This document shows, piece after piece, positions 5,025-6,189 of a DNA stretch of 6,189 nt; position 1 is the stretch's first letter; each line of letters starts with the position of its first letter. Both the position numbers and the translations under genes were made by a program. The notes beneath the pieces were generated by a model. It saw only the letters and a list, made by a program, of their open reading frames with translations. It did not search any database and had not been told where the DNA came from. The stretch is taken from assembly GCA_025453735.1 (NCBI GenBank), contig JALOPY010000421.1, forward strand, positions 1 through 6,189, written 5' to 3'. The DNA comes from a bacterium (GTDB taxonomy: Bacteria; Zhuqueibacterota; Zhuqueibacteria; Thermofontimicrobiales; Thermofontimicrobiaceae).

Positions 5025-5047
5025 AGGACATGATGGCATCTTGTCCT
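5025..5047. promoter_or_regulatory. 23-bp near-perfect palindrome before the surface-protein gene
   Basis: AGGACA-T-GATG, a central G, then CATC-T-TGTCCT has ten of eleven arm positions symmetric. It fills most of the 50-bp gap between the anti-sigma stop and the next gene and ends 10 bases before its Shine-Dalgarno. It may be an operator or a folding leader that sets expression of the downstream gene. There is no T-run, so it is not a terminator. The AGGAC/GTCCT arms recall the 3646-3672 palindrome, but the spacing differs. Confidence 0.45.
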
Positions 5048-5067
5048 GCAATTAATGGAGGTGTAAC

Positions 5068-6189
5068 ATGAACAATCTGCAAAAAATAGTATTGAGCTTT
5101 GTCTTTGTATTGCTATTCTGTTTTAAAACGCTGGCGCAAGACATGGGCGCTATCGAAGGAACTGTAACATCCACAGATGGAAAGCCGATTCCTGGCGCAA
5201 CGGTAATTTTTAAAAATACCGCCAAAAAGTTGTCGACAGATTTTGATGGGAAATTCATAGCCGAAAAAATGTTTCCAGGCAAAACGACTGCTTTCGTCTT
5301 CAAATATGGCTACAAAACCCTCTTAAGAGATGATGTGAAAGTGGGAGCGGGATTGAAGACAACGCTTGAAATCACTCTCGAACGTGACCCGATCAACCAG
5401 GGCTGCGGCACAATTGCGGGGCGAATTATTGACAAAAATGACAAGCCGATTGCTGATGCCAAAATAATCATCGCCGAATCATTCGTTCCTAAATCTGATG
5501 ATATTGTTACCATCGATGATTTTATTCTCAAAGGGGCGCAAATCAAAGCCAGCTCTGACCGAGATGGTAATTTTGTTATCGAAAATGTTCCTCCAGGAAG
5601 GTTCACTACCTTTGTGATGAAAGATGGCTACCAATCATTTATGCATTTTTCGATCTATGTTGAAACTGGGCAGACAAAAAAAATCGAAATGAAATTATCT
5701 GAGCAAAAATATTCATTTATATATGGCAAGGTGAAATCTACCGATGGCGAGGCAATTCCAGGTGCTAATATCACCTTGACAGGGACTCGGCTGGGAGCGG
5801 CATCCGATGCTACGGGTAATTTTATCATTCGAGAGGTCCCGCCTGGAAAATATATTTTAAATGTTGCGATGCTGGGATTTAAGCCATATCAACAAGCGAT
5901 TGCTGTCGAGAAAAACAAGCACCAGAAATTAGCAGTTACGATCGAGCCTGACATTTCTTTTAAATTGGAGAAGAAATCAGAACTGCAAGCTTACGAAGAT
6001 CGGTTAGAAGAATTGCGCCAGGCTTATTTCCTGGCTGAATCAGCAGCGGATCGAGAGGAAATAAAAAAGCAGATACGGGAATTCCTGAAGGGCATGTTCG
6101 ATTCAAAAGAGAAAGAGTACGCTAAGGAGATCGAAGCGAAAAAGCGCAACATCCAGTCACTGGAACAATTGCAAAACTATCGTGCCGAA
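5068..6189 (+). CDS. Secreted protein with three carboxypeptidase-regulatory-like repeats and a coiled coil, 3' end cut
   Basis: The frame runs 374 codons from the ATG at 5068 to the window edge. GGAGGTG (5057-5063), four bases upstream, sets the start. Residues 1-23 are a signal peptide (hydrophobic LSFVFVLLF, cleavage after TLA). Three beta-sandwich repeats of the carboxypeptidase regulatory type follow. Repeat 1, about 28-107: GTVTSTDGKPIPGATV, DFDGKF, GYKT. Repeat 2, about 115-211: GRIIDKNDKPIADAKI, DRDGNFVIENVPPG, GYQS; it has a roughly 25-residue insert. Repeat 3, about 219-293: GKVKSTDGEAIPGANI, TGNFIIREVPPG, GFKP. Residues 300-374 are Glu/Lys-rich helix, probably a coiled coil, cut by the edge. 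Such repeats act as structural or ligand-binding modules on exported proteins and carry no catalytic site. It follows the sigma/anti-sigma pair by 50 bp, suggesting it is a product or sensory partner of that system; this is inference. Confidence 0.9.
   Translation, partial: MNNLQKIVLSFVFVLLFCFKTLAQDMGAIEGTVTSTDGKPIPGATVIFKNTAKKLSTDFDGKFIAEKMFPGKTTAFVFKYGYKTLLRDDVKVGAGLKTTLEITLERDPINQGCGTIAGRIIDKNDKPIADAKIIIAESFVPKSDDIVTIDDFILKGAQIKASSDRDGNFVIENVPPGRFTTFVMKDGYQSFMHFSIYVETGQTKKIEMKLSEQKYSFIYGKVKSTDGEAIPGANITLTGTRLGAASDATGNFIIREVPPGKYILNVAMLGFKPYQQAIAVEKNKHQKLAVTIEPDISFKLEKKSELQAYEDRLEELRQAYFLAESAADREEIKKQIREFLKGMFDSKEKEYAKEIEAKKRNIQSLEQLQNYRAE

Noticed and set aside
5068..5136. Lipoprotein signal (LLFC) in the surface protein
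   Set aside because: Residues before C18 do not fit a lipobox (Phe at -1), and a standard cleavage after TLA at residue 23 fits better.
5052..5606. Two minus-strand frames of 83 and 98 codons
   Set aside because: Both are antisense to the regulatory-type repeats of the 5068 gene, which has a signal peptide, a strong Shine-Dalgarno and repeated domain motifs.

Overview
The window reads as a bacterial chromosomal segment of fairly low GC with AT-rich intergenic regions. It holds four leftward genes (1-3542) and three rightward genes (3963-6189), both ends being cut inside a gene. Secreted proteins with C-terminal YLN-type repeats, carboxypeptidase-regulatory-like repeats followed by a coiled coil, and an ECF sigma/zinc-finger anti-sigma pair suggest an FCB-type environmental lineage such as Calditrichota, KSB1 or Ignavibacteria. 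That placement is inference from gene style only. No tRNA, rRNA, CRISPR or transposase gene was seen.

Left half, minus strand, in transcription order: an Rrf2-family regulator with three cysteines suited to an Fe-S cluster (3542-3111); a thioredoxin-fold redoxin 23 bp downstream, with a CNHC active-site motif (3087-2530); an RNA ligase of the Deinococcus DraRnl (DRB0094/Rnl5) type (2394-1384); and a secreted protein of unknown function that runs off the left edge (1181-1). Near-identical operator/promoter modules lie in front of the Rrf2 gene and in front of the secreted-protein gene. Each has a GAC(T/A)-N5-(A/G)GTC core, as in IscR type 1 sites, fused to an extended -10 box. A third site with the same core, a perfect 11-bp inverted repeat, lies in the divergent region. 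This points to a small redox or Fe-S-responsive regulon contained in the window.

The 420-bp divergent region (3543-3962) holds the Rrf2 promoter, that palindrome, and an element of about 130-156 bp closed by a 12-bp perfect inverted repeat and containing three internal hairpins. This is either a structured RNA or a MITE-like element. Its terminal sequence recurs in a 16-bp-stem hairpin at 1311-1345, so a dispersed repeat family is likely.

Right half, plus strand: an ECF sigma factor (3963-4553), an overlapping zinc-finger anti-sigma gene (4543-5017), and a secreted protein with three carboxypeptidase-regulatory-like repeats and a C-terminal coiled coil (5068 to beyond the window). The anti-sigma gene carries a perfect 34-bp tandem duplication (4583-4650) that shifts its frame. 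Removing one copy restores a 146-residue protein with a full zinc motif and one membrane helix. The anti-sigma therefore appears switched off here, perhaps reversibly.
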